Source: Antedon mediterranea
Taxonomy: Eukaryota > Echinodermata > Crinoidea > Comatulida > Antedonidae
Length of the DNA stretch: 64,000 nucleotides
NCBI RefSeq assembly: GCF_964355755.1
Contig: NC_092679.1
Coordinates: forward strand, 6,698,001-6,762,000
Direction of reading: 5' to 3'
A model generated the notes under the pieces. That model made no database searches. It had not been told where the DNA came from and worked only from the letters and a program-made list of their open reading frames with translations. This document shows positions 1 to 14,340 of the stretch, piece after piece; within the stretch, counting starts at the first letter, position 1, and every line of letters starts with the position of its first letter. A program made the position numbers and the translations under genes.

Positions 1-108
1 GCGGGTATAAGACTATCCACAGACAAGGAAGGGGGTATAAGACCATCCACAGACAAAGAATGGGGTATAAGACCATCTACAGACAAAGAAGGAGGGGTAG
101 GACCATAT
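1..108. repeat. 30-bp tandem repeat, cut by the window edge
   Basis: Three and a half copies of a 30-bp unit beginning GGGTATAAGACCATCCACAG start at 3, 33, 63 and 93. Copies differ by a few bases. The array probably continues left of the window. Confidence 0.85.
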
Positions 109-539
109 TACCGAGGAAGCATAGGCCTACAAAAAGAAGATGCAATCAAAATAGGCCTACCAGCCACTTGGAAAACAATAAATTGTAGAATAACTGAGGC
201 TTGATTGTTGAAATATAAAGGGTTCTTTGTAAGGTCATTAATAATATATTGATATAAACACGATCATCATACTATTCATTTGACATTCAAATACAGTCTA
301 TCTCGAAAAGAAGCTCATACTATCACCTTTTCGAGGTTTTACGGTATTCCATAACATGTATGTTATTTCCTCTGTCAAACTATTAAAACTTTTAGCGAAT
401 CAGAAGGTGCCAACATCATTGAACTAATGGTACCACCAAAAGCACAATGTTTACCAATTTTATGTACTATATACAATTTAAGTCCATTAATCATTTAATA
501 TAATTACGCCTATCAGGTCAAAGTTTAGTTCAAAATTAG

Positions 540-1025
540 GTGCATTTAAGACCACCAAAAACCACATACAGTATATTCACATAATTAAAAATCAATAATT
601 AAATGTCAAAGGTCATAAATTGTATTTCCGGTCATTTTATGTGAAAATGTTTCATTACTACAAATATAAATGTATTTATTCTGAACAAAATGACACCAAA
701 ATCGATTAAAAATGACCAGTAGTTACAGAGATATACAAATACGAGGTCAAAGGTCAAACTGAAAGAAACGTCATTTCCGGTCATTTTTTGACGAAAATTT
801 TCATTAGAGCAAATAGAAATATATAGTTTGTGAACAATTTGAGACCAGAATTAAGTCTCTAATGTGTATAGTTGCCAAGATATGAACATTTTTTGTTTTT
901 ATGGTGGCCATTTTGAAATCAAGATGGCCGCCATACCGGACGTTGGACACTTGGCACCCCCCGATATTTTGAATCTATATACATTATAGAAACTTTGTGC
1001 CAAGTTTCATGCTTTGGTAATAAAA
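540..1025. repeat. Interspersed repeat with two degenerate ~145-bp tandem units
   Basis: Two diverged units start at about 605 and 749, each opening with TCAAAGGTCA and carrying ATTTCCGGTCATTTT. They are followed by a stretch containing AAGATGGCCGCCATA and a tail GCCAAGTTTCATGCTTTGG. The layout is that of an old mobile-element fragment; family unknown. Confidence 0.55.
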
Positions 1026-3722
1026 TGCACAGCTCATGTCATTAACTGCTCTACTATATCCCGAGGCCTATATATGCCGTCTGTTTTTTGTTGATACATT
1101 TTATAAAAAGGCTTTCATGAAATTACTATACAGCATTAATTTCTGGAAATTATCAACAGCAGAATTTGCTTGGATTAATGAATCATTATCAATGAGATTC
1201 ATTTATGAAAACCCCCCTTATCGTCTGCGTTTCTTGGCGCCAAAGTTCTATTAGAAATAATTCTCTTTAATAATAATGGAAAATGTACTGTGAAGAGTGC
1301 AAGTGTATGATCTAGGAAAGACTAATTTTTCTATTCTCGGTATTCTTGGCGCCTGATAACTGAAGATGTACTATCGTATTTATTAGATAACTGACCAAAT
1401 TGAACATGTGTAATTAATTATACCTAGCCTAGCCGATAAACTAACTTACTCTATAATCAAATGTATTAATGTTCTTTAACTTGAAACCTTTATGAAAGCA
1501 TTCTATATTAACATACCAAATAGACATAATGATAAGATATTTAGGCCTACAGGAGGTGAAAACATATCGCACCACCACTGACGCATTCTGAAGAAACTAG
1601 TCACCTTCTATCTATACGACATTCCAATTTAAATCATTTTATCTTTTAGTTTCAAATCAAACCTTACAAAATAATGGAATTAATATCATTCAATTTGTCA
1701 ATCAACAATAACGAAAACAAAAGTTTGGTTCGTAAAGTAGACATTGAATGAAATGGTTCAAAGGTCACACGTTACAGTTGTCAGGTTTTCATAGAATTAA
1801 AAGCTTTTATTTGAAACTGTTAAAATTCACTCATCTCCTAAGAAATTGTTTGCTCTTCAGATTCTTACCCATGACCCGAAGATCTTTGCTAAATATTCTC
1901 TCTGAATATGAGGTCACTATTGATAGACACTTTGTTTAGTTGCTAAGCCCTGCTTGTCAATTTCCTTCTGTTTCATCAACTTTCAAGCTCTTACCAGCGT
2001 TCCAATTTAAGTGGCATATATTTCTTGACTTTACTCAAGATTAATTCAATATGGTCGAAATGTCTTAATCCTTGTAACACGATACATGAATGAACTTCCT
2101 ATTAAATGAATGTCGAACAAAAAGGACAAAGGACAGACAAGAAATAGAGTTATGATTACCATTGTTTGCTCTAAGCAAAGTTTATTAATTACTATTTTCC
2201 CTCATAACGACCATTTTAAATGTAAATGATTATACAATAATCGAGTTCAGGTTGCTATGAACACCAACCAAAGGGCTATTGATGACCTTTTATTAGATAT
2301 TATAGTTCAATCATGTATGTATGGTTTTATTTATTTGAAAGAGAGAAAGTTAAACTTAAAGCATTCTCGTACATGATCCGCAGACGAGACCACGAAATGA
2401 TTTTTTTTATTAAACAATCATCAGTAGCCTTCTCGCCCAAACTGTATACTTCTGATACAAGGCAGTTCTACCAACAAAATATTATAAAATGTATGTGTTG
2501 TGACATCTTTAGGTTCTTTTTTAACCCGCCTATGGTAATTACGATCATTTCCATCATTATGACTATTTTCTAACGATTAAGCCTTCCGAGGCGACAGTAT
2601 TTGATGTTATATTTCCGTTACTATAAGGTGTTTGATGGATGTTATCCATAGATGCTTCAAGCATACACCGTAGATGTTCCGTTTTGTATAATTTCTGACG
2701 AAAATAATTAATAAAACTCTTGCGGGTAGATGTATATTGCCATGCTTGTAACGCAATCAACCGTGTTTATTTCGCTATACCTGTTAAGTATGATTGATTT
2801 GATAACAGTAACTATTAATCAATACACACTCAAAATGCTTTTGTAAATAATTGAAAAAGGAAATTATTTTTATTACCACTGGGAAATATTGAAGCAAAGC
2901 AGAGAGGGGTGGGTAGCATGGATGCTACAGAAGGAATTATTTAGGCTTAGGGAATTTTGGACAGGTGACGATGTTCCTTATGTTTGGGCGTAAACGTAAG
3001 AATCGCTTTCTTTGCGATGTTTTAAAACTTTTCAACGTAATTTAAACGCACCTGCGCCTGAGTTTAAATGAACAATGAAGATTACGCTTGATCGATAATG
3101 TGTCGACGATGATGTCTTTATTACAATACATTATCGTTGGAGTCGTAAAAAATGATTTTTAAACATATGAACCGTAAACAATTAAATGTGAATAGGTTGC
3201 CCTACTATTTTTATTTGTAGGCCTATTCCGTCTCGACAATGCATAGAAACGTTTGCTATTTTGTTGTATATTTATATGGTGTTATATATAATTAAACACA
3301 ACAGGCAAAGAACATTAGTGTTTTGCGCACCACAACTGTTGCTTTATTGTATGGATGGTTTAATTAGAAAGTTTAATTGTTTTTGCGGACATTTCCGAGG
3401 TCATGGTTCAAGTGAACATTTCCGAGGTCATGGTTCATATTTGAAGTTCAGGGTTCATCTTTAGTGTGTCATAACATCACTTCTAAACATCAGCATCAAT
3501 TTTCTGAAAGTTCATTACGGTCAGAAAATTTAATTAAGGGTCATTAACATCCCATATTCTGTTTTAAACATTTTAAGGTATTTTCCATTGTGCTATTTAA
3601 AAAAAAACAATTTACATTAATACTAATATTTGAGACAAAGAAAATATTAAACTAAATAACAGGTTTCTTTTAAAGGTATTACTGTACTGTAAATTATAAA
3701 CTATTTCACCGACGCCACAATA

Positions 3723-3773
3723 AGCTGTCAAAAAACAAGAGCTGTAAAAAAACAAGAGCTGTCAAAAAACAAG
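3723..3773. repeat. Short tandem repeat, unit about 18 bp
   Basis: Three copies of AGCTGTCAAAAAACAAG with single-base changes lie side by side. Confidence 0.75.
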
Positions 3774-4449
3774 AATGTGTTTAGCTAATTTAAAGTGTAA
3801 TGTGGAACAAACATGCTAATGTATTTAAAATGAATTCGTATTAGGAGCTTACATAACTACTTGAGGTGCATAGACTATGTTTTTATGCGAAAGGCTATTT
3901 GATCACAAAACGTTGCTCATATTTTAGACATTTTGATCAATTCTGTTTAAAATAAGGCAATGTATTGGTTTGATTGCTAATAAAGATTGTTTTAAAAAAG
4001 CAATAAAAATCAACAACAGACAGAATTTGAGTTCCGATGAAAATTATTCACTATGTAAAAAACAATTTAAAAAGACGAAGTTATACCAATAACGCATCAA
4101 TGTTTGAAATCGCTCAAACTACATTAACTTATGAACTATTCGTGCTTTATATTAAATATATTGGTTAAAAGAGCCTATTAAAACATGACTAAACATTAAG
4201 CTAGTAGCCAAAAGCGGCTATTAAATTCAACGTATTATGTTATTATTGTGGATACTTCACACTAGGGAGACTTATGAAGTTAAGTCATCTTGTCCATTTT
4301 GTGAGGTGAATCACCGATCTTGGATTATATTGTGGAATAATTGTTTCAGGGGCTTAGGAGAGCCATAAGTGTCGGTGACCTGTCTTGATATCATAAGTCG
4401 TCGGGTTCGTGCTGAGAAATTAATACAGTATATACAATGTATGGAGTAA

Positions 4450-4579
4450 AGCTCTGTCTACAATATCAAACTAGTTTGATAAAAAAGGTTTTGTGCCCAA
4501 ATATGGTAGTGACATGCCCGAATATCGTAGTGATGTGACATCATCATGTCCATGTATGGCCACATCACATTTTTGTTGT
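4450..4579. mobile_element. MITE family 1 copy (AGCTCTGTCTAC ends)
   Basis: It begins AGCTCTGTCTACAATATC, has the family core GTGCCCAAATATGGTAGTGA and ACATCATCATGTCCAT, and lacks a good right inverted repeat. Confidence 0.7.
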
Positions 4580-5115
4580 TGCATAAGAAAATCCAGTATC
4601 TAGCATACGACTACTAAGTACAAAACGAGATAATACCGGACATTCAGGTAACTCTAAATAACAGAACACAGAGAGTTAAGTGTTAAAACGAGATAACTTG
4701 TACATAATATAAACACCATTCGATTATAAATGCTCATTGCTTTACAAATGAATCCACAGCCTAGTTTCATTTATTCAAATTTAAACCCTACTCTAATGCA
4801 GCGGCACGTGAATATTTTTCTATATTTGATTTTTGTATTTTCTATTCCAATAAAAACATCTGTCCTGACTTTGTCTAGTAGGTCTACCGTCTTTGCAGAA
4901 ACAAATATTATGGTCGTTCGCCTGAATTGTCGAAAACAGGTGTCAACATTTCCATATTTAGGTCACCTTATACTATAGAGCATCGGCATTGAAAATGGAA
5001 TAATTCAAGTTATTGTTGGAATATTTAGTCTGATTAATGTCACAATAACTAAATTATAACAAGAGTTGATAAAGCATTTCATGTCTGATTTTGATGAATA
5101 ATATTCTTTGTTCTA

Positions 5116-5220
5116 AAGCCCTGTCTACACTATTAAACTTTGTGTGACAAAAAAGTAATGTGCCCATATGGACATGATGATGTCATATCACTCCTAGTAC
5201 CATATTTGGGCACATCACAC
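5116..5220. mobile_element. MITE family 1 copy
   Basis: It begins AAGCCCTGTCTACACTAT and carries GTGCCCATATGGACATGATG and TTTGGGCACATCACAC. The right terminal repeat is missing. Confidence 0.7.
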
Positions 5221-5319
5221 TAATGATTAGCAAGGTGGCTGGTGCGTTTACAGTGGGTAACAATAAACTTGATTCCCCATATATAAACTAACCGTTTAAA
5301 TCAATTCTATATAGAACCA

Positions 5320-5462
5320 AACATGCCGTATGAAGTTACGAGAAAAGGGATAGCGTATTAATAATATGAATAAAATGACTCATATTAATGTTGAATTAGC
5401 TGCTTCATCTATGTAAAATGTAATCACTTTTTACTTCAACTTTGTTTGTTCCATGTGGTATA
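5320..5462. repeat. 143-bp direct repeat, copy 1
   Basis: This stretch reappears with no difference that I can see at 5894-6036, 574 bp downstream. Both copies end at an AT microsatellite. Confidence 0.9.
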
Positions 5463-5893
5463 ATATATATTATTCTTATAAACTTTGAGACCGAACTAGA
5501 AATATTGATTCAAACAACATTGAAAATAAACAAATATGAACTAAGTTCTGGAAACAATGAATGATCGTAAAGAAACGGGAATACATCTACTTGAAGCGTA
5601 AGTTTGTCTTTCGATTCCATTGGTCAATTCTACTGGTCAACCACTGGTCAATTGAAAAATTTAAAAGCGAGCGAGTGATTCACAAGAAATCAAGGGTGAA
5701 TTAGTTTATTGCTTGTACTGGTCAGTATTTTCAATTTCTTCTTTATGATTGATTTGTATTATTTGCCATATAAAATGATGGATATCTGTCCAAATTAATA
5801 TTTTATGACATGTTTTTGTTTCATAAAAGTGAATGGTCAAATATCATCAATCAATCGGTCATATTTTAATTTGTACTTGAAGACATATTACTT

Positions 5894-6036
5894 AACATGC
5901 CGTATGAAGTTACGAGAAAAGGGATAGCGTATTAATAATATGAATAAAATGACTCATATTAATGTTGAATTAGCTGCTTCATCTATGTAAAATGTAATCA
6001 CTTTTTACTTCAACTTTGTTTGTTCCATGTGGTATA
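5894..6036. repeat. 143-bp direct repeat, copy 2
   Basis: This is the second copy of 5320-5462, in the same orientation and apparently identical, which implies a recent duplication or gene-conversion event. Confidence 0.9.
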
Positions 6037-8662
6037 TATATATTATATTATTATTATTTTAAGTTCATAGAAATAAAATGTCTTTAATAAATAAAGCAAG
6101 GCTACAAACACCTCAATAACTTGACAAGAACAACAAATTAGCTTCCAAGTATACCAACTTCTCTCCTCATAAAGTTCTGTGTAGCTTAATAAAACATCAT
6201 AAGTGTCTTTAATCATTAAGTTGGAGGTATACGTCGCAGCTCTTGTCTAACAAAACCACGCGCTTGCGGCGACACGGTGTATTAAGATTAATTTCCTGGT
6301 CATATCGCTCGACACGTAAAAAGTAATTGTTCTACAATGGCTCGCTGTGATATGAAGATGAGTTGGTATATCGTGTCTGCCAAGTCAAACCAACTCATAA
6401 GACACCTCAATGTAAACATAATTACTTTAATCAGAAGTAATACATGATAACAATGTGATATATAGCTATGTTCACAGATATCTACTTTTAGGATGAATGC
6501 GTTTATTTCTGTCGACTGTGAACGCAATAAACGCATACCGGTTGTGACATATCTAAACTATTGGCAATAATAAATGATTGTAAGAATAACAATGGGATGC
6601 TTCAACGTTTTCGTTGTGTATATAAATCCGACATTCAGAAAACCTAAAAGATTGCAAAAATAACATTTGACTCATCCCATTCTAGTACGGTATCATGTCT
6701 AACAACAAGAAACTGCGGTGCTGTTTAGAAAGTGTTTAACTACAGTATGCATGTAATGTTACTATTGGTTGGAGAAACAACGATTTGCTACATGAAATAC
6801 TTGGACAAAAGTCCTCGAGTTTCGCTCGAAAAATACATCTATGTTTACCTATACACACCTTTACAAAATATTACATAATATGCAAAAACTTGTTCTTTAT
6901 TCGAATTTTAAAAAAAATGTAAGCAATAAGATTTACTACAAATATTCACTAATGATCAGGTAATGTTTCGATATACAGTATCACTTTTCGGTGCCGACAG
7001 ATAAAAGAAAATAAAATCACTTGAGACCATTTGAAGGATCCCATTTACCTTAAGCGGCAAGATTAAAGAATTTCTAACGCAAGTTTTTTTTTCCTTTTAC
7101 AAATAACAAAAACTATAATTATTAAGTCTACAGAGTTGTGATTATCTGTCATACGATTGTATATAATCTCATTTTTCTGATTTGTATGTATAGGTCTGAA
7201 AAAACATTCGGTAATTTCCCCGGAAGGTTTACGATAAAATTATGCGGTTTCACACCTTTTCTATGATGACGTAATTTGTATCGATATTTTAATGTATAAG
7301 TTTGGGAAAAACACCAAATGCCATCAATTCTGGTCTTTTTTGTCATTGATTGTTTGAATGTGTTTATGTTACATTCCTATTAAGATTAAACTCAATTACA
7401 TATTATATGCCATTTACAGTTAATTTATTCAAATGTCGATAGTTTGCAATTCCCAAATGTAACGTTATTTTTATCTAGTGTTTCCACTTGGAAAACGATA
7501 AGATATTGTGTGAAATCTACTACTTCTTTTATTACGATCTGGTAAGAACATTCATGTTAAATGTCGTTAATCAGCCAATGAATAATGTCATGTAGTAATG
7601 AAGTTATGAATGTTTTATTTCATGTGACAAGATACATTTTTTCACCACAAGAAGAAGAAACTAAGTAAAAAAATATCCTGTAAAACAAAAAAACTTCAAA
7701 CGACACAATATAAAGTTCATGTTACTAATAAACCTTAATAAATATCTCGGACACCTAATAAGGAAAGGATAAATAAAACTGCTGGCACTATGCGGAAAGG
7801 TAGAAGGATAGTAGAAAGAAGAAGTCGCGGTCGTCGTCATCAACGTTTGACATATCTCTCTACAATCAATAGCACTCGGCTCACAACAATTTCATTAAAC
7901 TGCATGTAACAGCACTGAGAACAATGATCATCAATGTTAGCCTGCCATTGTATTACGAATCTTACAAAATGGCAAAGTTTCATATCACGATGAAATAATT
8001 ACAGAACTGTCAACAGAAAATAATTACCGTAGTCAACATTAAATTAACAAGTGCGAGAAAAATCTTGTTGGTATCCAGAGAGACATTTCATTCAGTTTCA
8101 ACAGCATCAAATCTACCTATCTGCTTTTGTTTTACATAAGCATAACATTGAATTAACTGGTGTAAATAAACTGTACTTTGATATACAGATGTATTGTGTT
8201 ACCAAATAGATATATATTGCGTAAAATTGAATATAATCTATGCAAACTAGAACGCTCGCCGAAAGTTTCGCATTATTTAGGTCAAATTTAGTTTATCTTA
8301 TTTTCGCACAATAAATCAAATAGACAGTGTGTTAAATCACATTTATACCGAGTCTAACTGTCCAGTTTTAACTAGGACAATTAAATCTATAAATTTGTAT
8401 AGAGTAAAGATATCCGCAGGAAACATAAAAGATGTTTAGTTTAATGTTCACCAAAACCAGCTGACAAACGACTGAATAAAAATCACGATTCCCATTACAG
8501 ATGTAGAATGTTGAGAAAACATCCATACAACGCGAATAAGTTTCTTTGGAACGCGTTTTTAGTGTACACCACCCACGAAAACACAACATAAAAGTCAACA
8601 ACATCTACCCAGACCCTTGACATGCGTGGTAGATAATGATAAATACAAAATGTGAAACTTAC

Positions 8663-9406
8663 CTCAACTAAATTCGGATGTTTTAATTCTTGGTGTAGAG
8701 AGATTTCCTTCATAATTTTAAAATTCGACAAATTGACGCAGTCGTCACGTAAAACGCCTAATTTCATACAGCGTTCTAGATCTATTCCATTTGCCATTGC
8801 ATATTTAATAGCCACAGTTTGTCCCTGCAGCCTAGCCTTATGGACGACTTTTGTATAGCCATTACCAATAGGTGTGACTTCATCTACCTGTAGTAGTAGC
8901 TCACAACCATTGGGCTTGCGGGTAAGGGAGTCTGGACTCTCTACTGACGCCGGTTCAATTTTCCCCGTTGGTTTGTTTTTAGGAAGCGAGTAACCGACCT
9001 GCTTACGCTGAGCAAACGAACCATTTCTAGCTTTGTGGATTTCTTTACTTTTACTCTGTTCTGTAAATCCCTTTGTATACAAAGCTGCGTCCATAAGTTT
9101 TCTCTGGAAGTTTGATTGAACCGTGGTAACCTTTGTGTTCTTGTACAGCAGTGGATTCGGTGGTATTCCTAGATTAATCTGCAGAGCTGATATTTCGTCA
9201 AGACGTTGGTTAAATTGAGCAGAAACATCTTTTAGCTCTCCACTTAATGATGATTGAATATCCGGAGGCTGAATAGCATCAACAGACAAGTCATTTGGAA
9301 GACTATTGGTCCTATGTTCACATAATAACATCTGAGTTGTAAATATTATAAAGAAAATAAAACTAATGTAAAAGATGAAAAATGCTTTTCGTAGGCGACG
9401 CATCAT
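8663..9406 (-). CDS. PKDCC: PKDCC/VLK-like secretory-pathway protein kinase, first coding exon (partial gene)
   Basis: The exon starts with Met-Met at 9406 and encodes 248 residues in frame. It ends at a clean donor (GAG|gtaagt, exon end 8663, phase 0) after the peptide LKHPNLVE; the longer open frame below 8663 is intron read-through. Residues about 7-27 are a hydrophobic signal anchor after a basic MMRRLRK start, which fits a Golgi/secreted kinase. Residues 28-165 are a low-complexity stem. The kinase N-lobe begins near residue 168: glycine loop GNGYTKVV, the VAIK lysine, a conserved insert (DLERCMKLGVLRDDC) and the C-helix (FKIMKEISLHQELKHPN). The insert and helix match the PKDCC/VLK family, extracellular tyrosine kinases of the secretory pathway. 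The HRD- and DFG-equivalent parts are not visible; later exons must lie left of position 1 or are too short to see. POMK and DIPK kinases are less similar. Confidence 0.82.
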
Positions 9407-10417
9407 GATGTAAAAAGTAACGAGGTATAACGGTAAAACACACCAGGTACTGTAATTGTTCTCATTTATATTCCTACAGAGAGAAAATAAAAATATATAT
9501 ATAAGTTAACAAAAACTGAAACAATATACACAGTTGTGAATCATTTCAAATATCAATTTATTGCTCGTATTTCAAAATCTTAAATATCATATTACAACGA
9601 CAAAAGAATATTGTTTATTGAAAATACTAAAAAAAAAAATAAAATTGTTGAATACTATTCCAAGTCATGCGGAACACAACACAGAGGCATGAATGAATGC
9701 AAAGTATCAAAATATACTATAAATATGTGTAACCTTGGTGTGCTTTGAAGTCATAACTGGGATTTGAAGGCCTACTGAATCACTGAGCCAAAAACACAAT
9801 TTGTTGAGGGTTTGAAACAGCGTACACGTTGAAAATATTGCAAATGTACAAAACTTCCAAGGCAATATAACCTCTATATATTTTCTTCGTGATGCTTAGA
9901 GCTGGGGTAGATTTGGGGATTACTTTTAGACCATGAGGCTTCGGGGTAACACGGATAGAAGAAAAATATACATAAGAATTTTACATTAAGTCACAAGAAA
10001 TTGATAATATTGAATTCCATGTTATGTTTTTTTTATATTTTCACATGAATATTGAATTAATGACCTTGGGTCAACACAAGAGAAAGAAAAAAACACGGAC
10101 AAAAGTCAGCCTACTGAATTGGACTTGAACTCGTCCTCATGACGAGTTAGTTATCCACGAAAACGCAATGCACCTTGATATACTATCGTGAGAAAAATTG
10201 TAGCTAAGAAGTAGGTCAAAACTGAACCAACTATACAACTAAATAACAAACCCCTTTTCACTAATTGTCAATTTAACAACTGGAAACATCAAGCGTATCC
10301 GAGTACAAGAAAGTCTACAGAATGTTTATTGTATAACATATCCCCAGGGTCGGATCTTCTCTTACCGGTATTGGTTATACCTGGATTTTTTCTTGACGGT
10401 TCTTAAATTATTGTATA

Positions 10418-10555
10418 AAGCTCTGTCTTTATATGACAAAAAAAAGTGATGTGCCCATTATGAACATGATGATGTCATATCACTACTACCATATTTGGGT
10501 AAATCACTACCAAATTTGGACACATCACACTTTTTTTGTAGTGTCGACAGAGCTT
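10418..10555. mobile_element. MITE family 1 copy with both ends
   Basis: It opens AAGCTCTGTCTTTATATG and closes GTAGTGTCGACAGAGCTT, an inverted pair. The core has GTGCCCATTATGAACATGAT and GGACACATCACACTTTTTT. Confidence 0.8.
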
Positions 10556-13500
10556 AAGAGTGTTTTTTTTTTTTCGCATTATTTTTCTGCTTTTTTCAGA
10601 AATATAACATTTTCAAATACAAATAATTTCTTGGTTTGTTCTTATTTCGTACTTGTGTTTTGGTGAAATAAAAGGTGTATAATATTACCAGATATAATTC
10701 AATCATAAATCGTTTTTGTGTTATTCCACTTACGAATGAATCCCTTATGTGAATATGACGTATGAGACGCCAAAGAATACGGTTTTGATTTCTTTATTAA
10801 TCACACGGTTCGTTATAATTCCATTGATATTGCGCGCAATCCAAATAAATAATGACGCGAATAATGTAAAAAGCATTCGATACACTGCGTCGATTTCTAT
10901 TTTAAGGTAATATTCAATTTTTGTTTAATTGTGTGTTAACAACTAATTGCTAATATAAAATTACGATGTCTTCAAAGGAAGAAAAAATGTGAAATCTCGC
11001 ATACAACGTTCATCCAAGCACAGTTGGTTGTAGTGGCTATGATTATTAAATATATATTAAGCCAAGCCTATTATTATTATCATACTGTAGTACAACATAT
11101 GTATAAATCTTACTTTAGTTTATAAAGAATGTTTAGCTAATTGCAAAACAAGCGAAATATTATTTTAAAAAAAATTATAAAAAGTGAACCAGTCTTAATT
11201 TAATGACAAAACAGAAAGTTGTTTCACTATTTCACGAATGATCTAGGCCTAAATAATGGATTGATACATTACAGCGAACTTTATTGAATAATTCTTGGTA
11301 GCAAATGTCTTTATTAGTAATGGAAATATTCTTTAAAACGATTTTTACACTTTAGTCCAACGTGACTGAAACTGACAGATGACTATAAAATACAGTATAT
11401 TATTTTGTTGACGTATTGTTAGGCTAATGGGCCTTCAATCATTTAGCAATCAACGGTACTGTACAGGCCTGTACCGGCGTGCTGGGATTAGGAGCACATC
11501 GATTGATTAGTGTGTGTTTAAGGCCTACTTAGAGTATAGACATACGACATGTGTTTGCCTACGGTATGATTCTAAACGTGACCTTTTAGGAGAAGAACGG
11601 ACACACATTAATTTGATAAAATAGTTATAGTTTATTATTATGAAATAATCTGACAAGAGAGCTTATTAAAATCTTAAATACATCTACAAATTCATCTAAA
11701 TAAAGTACGGGTATAAGCTTGTAAAAGAATTTACAACATTTACAAAACAGTTTCAAAACATTGAAAAAGGAGTCCAGTACAACAAAAACCTACATTAAAA
11801 AGAGTTCAATTAAAAGAAGCTATATTATAACCTCAGATTGAACCCATGTTGAAAAAGATCAGAGTTCCTCAAAAAAGCCCTCTCTGGTACTGGTACACTT
11901 TCTAACCCATTTTTTCCTCACTCGATGTACAGTATTCTTCTTTTACGATTTTTAAATTTACGTTGACAAGGCATGCTACGTTATTTACACCATGTTTTTC
12001 AATTTACACAACGTTATTACTATGTAAGATTTATCTATTTACACGTTTACTTAGCTATATACACATGTATCTGATTTATCTATACATATGGCGTATGTTA
12101 TTATAAATCTGCAAATACTACAAAGATATATCTATCTTCATAAAATAAATAGATTTGTACATAATTTAAAAGAATATTCATTTCCAAGGAGATTCTACTG
12201 AACTTCTCGTGAAAAATGTCTTTACAAACTTGATCCATAATATATTATTGCTACAGGCAACAGTGATAATATAAAAGATACGTTACACAGCATATAGCTA
12301 AGATTTGATTAATACCTATAATAAATTATAGCAACATTATTATATCTTACCTCGTATAATTTTATCTGGTTGTCATGCTTACTGTCTTCTAGACTGCTTG
12401 TTTAGAAATATCCGATCCGAATGGCACCCTAAACAATAAATCCAAATCCAAATCTGTTCACAGTGAAGCGGATAATCCACAGTAATCTATTACCTGAACC
12501 CTATCCATACAAGATTAGGAGATATTGTCCCAGAAAATCCACCTATACCACGAAAGTTAGGTATTTGTGTTATTACCAAATAAACAATGTTTTTCTGTGT
12601 TTCAACGCAGAAAACCACGAAGCAAAACTGTGCTTTGTTATTGAATTTTTACATAAATCCAGAAACTACTTCAAACGCATTAATTCGCCTAACAAGTGAA
12701 ATAACAACTTGATAACAGAATGGGTGTATCTTGCCCCAGAAAAGTCACCTTAATGCAAATGGTAGTATACGAACAAATATTTCACAAACACTTGGCATAA
12801 GAAATCATATCCGTATAAACTTGTATAAAGCTTAGCACTATTAACCGCGTAAATGTCCGTGGGTGAGTTTATCAGTGCACAGTGGCAAAAGTCGTCTGCA
12901 ATAGAAGCAGACGAGCGTGTGACCGACGAGAGTGATGAATAAGGCGGAAAATTACATTTGTTGTCGGTGGTCGCTAATTGCAAACATTAGCCAAGGTATT
13001 GTGAACAGCGTTAGTCAAATAAGCCTAACATTACCATCTCTTCTCCCGTTCAATGGTTCACACTGAATACAAAACGATAATTGACAGCTAAGAAATCCAG
13101 CTCTTGGATATGAATGGTTGGAATATCACCAAGCTGTCTGTGTTACAGTCGCCGAACTGTTAGCCAATCAGAATCAAGCTCACTACTGTATACCCTTACT
13201 GTATCCGTTCTTGCTATTTTATTCGGATGAATTGATTCAAATAATTGCAGTAATTGCGATTTTCTTTAATGATCCAATAAATTAGATAAGCTATTTTAAA
13301 CGGGTTATAATGTTAAAACGTTTATTTTAACAGCCATTCGATCGTGAATTTAAATAATATGCCTATAAAATAGGCATTCTGAATCGAATTGTAAAAGGTG
13401 TATTGTAAACATTGTGTACAAAGGCATAAATGTATATACAATGCAAACAAAAACTCTGACTTGAGACTTTTGTTGTTGCTGGAACCAGTGGGCTTAACGG

Positions 13501-14180
13501 GGACATCATTATCGAGCACTTAAGCTGCCGTATACAATCTTACTATTGTGAATTGAATATGTAGGTTGACATCACTATAAGTCAAACTCAAGTTTGATTG
13601 ACACACCAAAATGGGGTAAAAATTTGTCACGTGAGCATTAAATAAAAATGTCAGTGTTAGTCAAAAATTAGACAGGTTAGGCCTAGCGTGAATTACTACA
13701 GTGTAAACCCCGTCTAAAGCTATCCATTCGACAACTTAACAGATTCTCTGTACTGCTACTATAATACTGGAATTGAAAGGTTTTATTGTAAATGATATTG
13801 TGAATCCTGTTCCAATACAGTGAAGGCCTACTTAAGAACTATAATAGGCCCAGCTCTATCCTGCCTTTGTCCTTGTCAATTATAGTCTTATTTAGCCCAA
13901 CACAGTACACTTACCTAATTACCACTCCATTGATCTAACTAAATAATTGAGTAAAGCTCGTTCGATAAGTGATAGTGATTTCTTAACAAAAGCAGTGCGA
14001 TAGACAATGGTGAACGTCCATTAGTAGCATTTAGTTGTAGTAATGTGTGATGAACCACCTTTTACAATACAAAATACAAGGTAAGCTTAGCACTTTGTTT
14101 TACAATTATTAGGTCCTGGATCCGCCATGGTTACTAGGGACGCCAAAGACCCAATAGATATCGTTACCATCGTCTGCTTT

Positions 14181-14340
14181 TTAAGCGTGGTTCCGACTAG
14201 CGACGCAACACAAGGACGTAACGCAACGCAAGTGAATTGACCAATCACAAGCGATGGCTTATTCGCTTGTGATTGCTAACTGTCTATAACTTCGCTTGTC
14301 ATTGTCATTTTGCGTTACGTTCTAGTGGGAACCAAGCTTA
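14181..14340. mobile_element. Foldback MITE family 2 copy (GGTTCCCACTAG ends)
   Basis: Left end TTAAGCGTGGTTCCGACTAG with GACGCAACACAAGGACGTAA is mirrored by the right end ACGTTCTAGTGGGAACCAAG. The middle carries the inverted pair CAAGCGATGG / TTCGCTTGTGATTG. Confidence 0.8.

Larger units (their letters stand above)
1026..8662. other. Non-coding stretch, presumed PKDCC-like intron
   Basis: Apart from the repeats listed separately, no exon-like frame, RNA gene or clear regulatory site was found on either strand. I looked on the minus strand for the missing kinase motifs and saw none. The open frames here are short and of AT-rich random composition. Confidence 0.6.

Noticed and set aside
5320-6036. 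An LTR retrotransposon bounded by 143-bp LTRs
   Set aside because: No primer-binding site, polypurine tract or coding interior; the sequence after both copies is the same AT microsatellite. Kept as a direct repeat only.
8495-8662. Extension of the PKDCC-like protein to 303 residues
   Set aside because: A strong GTAAGT donor at 8662-8661 follows LKHPNLVE, and the residues after it do not resemble a kinase.
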